From the NCBI RefSeq assembly GCF_001042615.1, contig NZ_AP012327.1, positions 1,736,001 through 1,800,000 of the forward strand: 64,000 bases of DNA. The letters are read 5' to 3'. The translations under genes were made by a program, and so were the position numbers. This document shows positions 60,566-64,000 of this stretch, piece by piece. Source of the stretch: Bifidobacterium catenulatum subsp. kashiwanohense JCM 15439 = DSM 21854 (lineage in GTDB: Bacteria > Actinomycetota > Actinomycetes > Actinomycetales > Bifidobacteriaceae). The number at the start of each line of letters is the position of its first letter. The first letter of the stretch is position 1. The notes under the pieces are model-generated. The model made no database searches. It was not told the origin of the DNA and saw only the letters and a list, made by a program, of their open reading frames with translations.

Positions 60566-61948
60566 TTACAGGGCAAGTTCTTCGGCTACGACTTTGGCGA
60601 GACGGTCGCAGACCTCGTCGGCCTGCTGTTGGGTTTCCGCTTCGGCCATGACGCGTACAAGCGGTTCGGTGCCGGATGGGCGCAATAGCACACGGCCGGT
60701 GTCGCCGAGCATTTTCTCTTCGTGTTCGACGGCCGCCTGCACTTTGGCATTGGTTTTGGCCGCGAGCTTGTCGACGTTCGGCACGTTGATGAGGGTTTGC
60801 GGCAGTTGCGGGAAGTCGGATGCGAGTTCTTTGAGGCTTTTGCCGGAGTTGACCACTTCGTTGCATAGGGTCAATGCGGTGAGGGTGCCGTCGCCGGTGG
60901 TGGCGAATTCGCGGTTGATCACGTGTCCGGACTGTTCGCCGCCGAGCGAATAGTCGCCGCGCAGCATTTCCTCAAGCACGTAACGGTCGCCCACGCCGGT
61001 TTGCACGGTTTTGATGCCCATGGAACGCAGGGCGAGTTTCAGGCCGAGGTTGCTCATCACAGTTACCACGAGGGTGTCATGGTTGAGCTTGCCCGCGTTC
61101 TTCTTGGCGCGTGCGAGAATGCCCATGATTTGATCGCCGTTGACCATGGTGCCGTCTTCGTCCACGGCGAGGCAACGGTCGGCGTCACCGTCGAAGGCCA
61201 CACCCAGATCGGCGCCGGAAGCCTTGACCATGGCCTGCAGCTGTTCGGGGTGTGTGGATCCGGCGTTCTTGTTGATGTTGTAGCCATCTGGCGAAGCGTT
61301 GATTACGATCACGTCTGCTCCGGCGCGGCGCAACGCTTCCGGCGCGACCACGGAGGTGGCGCCGTTGGCGCAGTCGGCCACGACTTTCAATCCTTTCAGC
61401 GGTGTCGGCTGGGACTTGTCGGGTCCGATGGGAGCGATGGTGGACACCAGATGGTCGATATACAGGTTGGTTGCGGTTGCCGTGTCGTGGCTGATGCGGC
61501 CCACGCCGGCACCGGTCGGGCGTTCCCAATCCTGGCCGAGCACGCTTTCGATTTCGTCTTCTTTGGTATCAGGCAGTTTGAAACCGCCACGTGCGAAGAA
61601 TTTGATGCCGTTGTCGGGCATGGGATTATGGGATGCGGAAATCACGGCACCCATTTCCACGTTCAGCACGGAAGTCAGGTATGCAACACCCGGAGTTGGA
61701 ATAATGCCCGCGTCGATCACGTCAAATCCGCCTGCGGACATGCCTGCGGACAGTGCCGCTGCAAGAAAATCGCCGGAAACGCGAGTATCGCGGCCGACCA
61801 GTGCACGGCGACGACCGTCGAATTCGCTTTTGTCTCCGTCATCGCCAAGCACGCGCACCGCAGCATCGCCCAAATCCAACGCAAGCTGTGCGGTCAAAGC
61901 CCTATTCGCCAATCCTCGAACACCGTCTGTTCCGAACATACGTGGCAT
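60566..61948 (-). CDS. glmM: Phosphoglucosamine mutase
   Basis: A 460-residue enzyme: MFGTDGVRGLANRALTAQLA, the phosphoserine loop GAVISASHNPMPDNGIKFFA, the metal loop GVAFDGDADRCLAVDEDG, and the substrate loop GGEQSGHVI, ending with RPSGTEPLVRVMAEA. It converts glucosamine-6-phosphate to glucosamine-1-phosphate for the cell wall. I use ATG 61948 (MPRMFGTDG); a TTG at 61957 is also in frame. Confidence 0.95.
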   Translation of the reverse strand: MPRMFGTDGVRGLANRALTAQLALDLGDAAVRVLGDDGDKSEFDGRRRALVGRDTRVSGDFLAAALSAGMSAGGFDVIDAGIIPTPGVAYLTSVLNVEMGAVISASHNPMPDNGIKFFARGGFKLPDTKEDEIESVLGQDWERPTGAGVGRISHDTATATNLYIDHLVSTIAPIGPDKSQPTPLKGLKVVADCANGATSVVAPEALRRAGADVIVINASPDGYNINKNAGSTHPEQLQAMVKASGADLGVAFDGDADRCLAVDEDGTMVNGDQIMGILARAKKNAGKLNHDTLVVTVMSNLGLKLALRSMGIKTVQTGVGDRYVLEEMLRGDYSLGGEQSGHVINREFATTGDGTLTALTLCNEVVNSGKSLKELASDFPQLPQTLINVPNVDKLAAKTNAKVQAAVEHEEKMLGDTGRVLLRPSGTEPLVRVMAEAETQQQADEVCDRLAKVVAEELAL

Positions 61949-62048
61949 GAGTCTCAAGTCCTCGCTATCTCAAGTTATATTGCCGTGCACCATCGTACTC
62001 AACGGGTTCACCATTCAACGAAATAGTCGACAGCATGTTGCGATACCT

Positions 62049-62094
62049 GCAAACCGCAGTATGTGATGTCAGGCAAACCGCAGTATGCAATGTC
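62049..62094. repeat. Direct repeat of 22 bp
   Basis: GCAAACCGCAGTATG..ATGTC occurs at 62049-62070 and again at 62073-62094, differing at two positions, period 24 bp. It lies about 100 bp upstream of glmM and could be part of its promoter or a replication slippage product. Confidence 0.7.
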
Positions 62095-62156
62095 GTGAGA
62101 TTTCCGCAATCTCAAGTTTCTTGCAATCTCACTCCCATCCTCCGATTCCGACCGAC

Positions 62157-62289
62157 TGGGCCATTATGGGCCCAAAAGATCCACTGTCCATAACCGTTAT
62201 GGGACTGGCTTTTGTTTGGGATGGCTTGTCTGGAAGCAAACAAGCCCGGACTGGCAGCGAGATAAGTCACGCCGTCGGTCCGGGCTTGT
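62157..62289 (-). promoter_or_regulatory. Alternative hairpin region between pepN and glmM
   Basis: Read along the minus strand: ACAAGCCCGGAC (62289-62278), GTCCGGGCTTGT (62251-62240) and ACAAGCC (62229-62223). The middle segment can pair with the first (12 bp) or with the third (7 bp), so two exclusive stems exist. Further on are the perfect palindrome CCATAACCGTTATGG (62188-62202) and a stem TGGGCC/GGCCCA (62157-62174). The first stem is a likely pepN terminator, although no T-run follows. Confidence 0.5.
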
Positions 62290-62373
62290 GATGCAATATC
62301 ACAGAGTGATATCAGATGCAGTTACCAAAAGTAGCTACCAAAAACAACTACTGCAGTGGTGTCAGGAACGGCA

Positions 62374-64000
62374 TCAGAGGGACGCGTTGAAATCGCGCAC
62401 CTTGAGCGTGCGATGCGACGATTCAACATTGCCGCGCACAATGCGCTGCAACGCGTTGTCGGCGTCCGCATGCGAAGCCAGCCAAGCATCACCGAGATCC
62501 ACCAGCGTGGCCGGATCGGCATAGCTCGGGTACAGGCCTTCCAGCAGAGCCTCAGCCATGTGGAAGGTCTTGTTCTTCCAAATCCAGTCAGCAACCTCGA
62601 AATACTTGGCCGCATACGGTTCAGCCAAGTCGGCACGTGGAGTGGATGCGAAGCCGCGGGCCACGGATTCCAACTGCATGTTGGTCAGCTCGTCGTTGTG
62701 CAAAGCCTCGTTCCAAGCCCATTCCTTGGCTTCCGCAATGCCTGCGACCGCACGTGCACCCAATGCGAACTCACGGTTCTCAGTGGTTTCGCGCTTGGCA
62801 AGTTCCGCGTCGATGTCGCTCTGGCCAATGGCGTTGATCGTGCTCAACGCGTTGATGATGGTCCAACGGAAATTATTGTCAATCTCCAAGCCGTCAAGCT
62901 TCACGGAACCATCGAGCAAACCCTTCGCATTCGCTTCGAACGCAGCATCGCCCGGCTCACCATAACCCAAGTAAGCGGTGATCAGCTGGAACTGCTCGTC
63001 GGAACCGGCTTCGGCAGCCTGAGCCAGCTTGAACAGTTCGGCAGCCACATGCTCCACCACTTCGGCACGGTCGGCCGGAGCGGTGTAATGCCATGCGGTG
63101 GTGCTGACCTGCGCCAAAGCGTAACGGAACGTGGTGGACTCATGTTCCGTAGCGAGCGCAGCCAAAGAGGTTTCGATGAACTGCTTTGCCGGCAATTCGC
63201 CGTCACGAGTCATATCCCAGAATGCAAGCCAAATCACGGAACGAGCCAGCGCATCGTCGAAACGATACAGGTTCTCCGCAGCGAACTTGAGGCTCTTCTC
63301 ATCGAAGCGCAGCTTCGTGTATGTCAAATCGTCGTCATTCACCAAAATCAGAGCCGGACGTGCCTTGCCGGCAGCCGCTTCGACAATCGTCAGTTCGCCG
63401 TCAACATCAAGTTCGAACTGGTCGGTACGCACGATCTTGCCGGTCTCCGGATCCTCATTGTAGAAGCCGACAGCCAGACGATGTGCACGCAGCACCGGAT
63501 GTTCAGCCGAAGCGGACTGGCGCAACGCAAGCTGCCGAATCGTACCATCCTCGTTTTCCTCAACTTCGGTAGCGATGGTGTTGATGCCGGACTGTTCAAG
63601 CCACTGGGCGCTCCACGCCTTGAGATCGCGACCGGACGTCAACTCGAGTTCAGCCAGCAGATCGGCGAGCGTAGCGTTGGAGTACGCATGCTTGTCCAAA
63701 TAGTTGTTGATGCCCTTGAAGAACTTCTCACGACCCACATAGAACACGAGCTGCTTCAGCACGGAAGCACCCTTGGCATAGGTGATGCCGTCGAAATTGA
63801 CATACGTGTCGTTCAGATCGTTGATCGGCGCGACGATCGGGTGGGTGGTGCTCAGCTGATCCTGGCGCAGTGCCCAGCTCTTCTCGCCGGAGCTGAACGT
63901 GGCCCAAGCGTCCTTCCATTCCGTGGCTTCGGCAGTGGCAAGGGTGGATGTGAACTCAGCGAAAGACTCGTTAAGCCACAGGTCGTTCCACCACTTCATG
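62374..64000 (-). CDS. pepN: Aminopeptidase N, C-terminal part (cut by window edge)
   Basis: About 541 residues of an M1 metallopeptidase. The reading enters at MKWWNDLWLNESFAEFTSTL, where the Glu of NESFAEF is the third zinc ligand; the HExxH helix lies just beyond the right edge. FDGITYAKGASVLKQLVFYV (with the conserved Tyr) and GRDLKAWSAQWLEQSGINTI follow, then the helical ERAP-like C-terminal domain. It removes N-terminal residues from peptides in the cytoplasm. The start is outside the window. Confidence 0.95.
   Translation of the reverse strand, partial: MKWWNDLWLNESFAEFTSTLATAEATEWKDAWATFSSGEKSWALRQDQLSTTHPIVAPINDLNDTYVNFDGITYAKGASVLKQLVFYVGREKFFKGINNYLDKHAYSNATLADLLAELELTSGRDLKAWSAQWLEQSGINTIATEVEENEDGTIRQLALRQSASAEHPVLRAHRLAVGFYNEDPETGKIVRTDQFELDVDGELTIVEAAAGKARPALILVNDDDLTYTKLRFDEKSLKFAAENLYRFDDALARSVIWLAFWDMTRDGELPAKQFIETSLAALATEHESTTFRYALAQVSTTAWHYTAPADRAEVVEHVAAELFKLAQAAEAGSDEQFQLITAYLGYGEPGDAAFEANAKGLLDGSVKLDGLEIDNNFRWTIINALSTINAIGQSDIDAELAKRETTENREFALGARAVAGIAEAKEWAWNEALHNDELTNMQLESVARGFASTPRADLAEPYAAKYFEVADWIWKNKTFHMAEALLEGLYPSYADPATLVDLGDAWLASHADADNALQRIVRGNVESSHRTLKVRDFNASL

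Overview
The window is chromosomal DNA of a Bifidobacterium. The evidence is a complete 16S-23S-5S operon (minus strand, about 51.68-57.08 kb) whose 16S reads as bifidobacterial, probably in the B. adolescentis/B. angulatum neighbourhood (species is an inference from memory). The gene content fits a strictly anaerobic, GC-rich saccharolytic actinobacterium: many intracellular glycoside hydrolases, anaerobic ribonucleotide reductase and a BadF/2-hydroxyacyl-CoA dehydratase activase-like system.

Layout. 0-1.3 kb: the start of a MarR-controlled multidrug-type ABC exporter operon. 1.5-22 kb: a carbohydrate region with two GH3 beta-glucosidases, GH5, GH30, GH42, a sugar MFS transporter and a glycerate kinase, with four intact TetR repressors plus one truncated one placed among them. 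Palindromic candidate operators lie next to the likely targets. A nearly identical 19-bp palindrome upstream of the second GH3 and upstream of the MFS gene suggests one TetR controls both. The region also holds decayed genes (MFS tail, GH43 tail, TetR tail), an AT-rich inserted cassette (MFS plus ATP-grasp ligase), and two five-copy arrays of a palindrome repeated every 53-54 bp, each directly 3' of a tetR gene.

22-34 kb: housekeeping and anaerobic metabolism: a GCS2-type glutamate-cysteine ligase, a split BadF activase pair, nrdD-nrdG with a perfect hairpin between them, xseA-xseB and tRNA-Arg(CCU). 34-51 kb: a membrane endonuclease/exonuclease/phosphatase protein, an ABC-FtsX exporter, an orphan 5S rRNA with its own terminator, an aminotransferase, an orphan Vsr endonuclease, a Gfo/Idh oxidoreductase, a frameshifted UvrD-like helicase, a decayed Nudix gene, two proteins of unknown function, a bacterial PH-domain protein and a GH38 alpha-mannosidase. 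51.6-57.1 kb: the rRNA operon, with no tRNA seen in the spacer. 57.7-64 kb: a DnaQ-fold exonuclease, def, glmM and the C-terminal part of an aminopeptidase N that runs off the right edge.

In the carbohydrate region the transporter would import beta-linked gluco- or galacto-oligosaccharides. The cytoplasmic hydrolases (none shows a signal peptide) would release glucose or galactose, and local TetR proteins rather than the LacI proteins common in bifidobacteria would sense the sugars. Gene functions are assigned from protein motifs read by eye; no database search was run.
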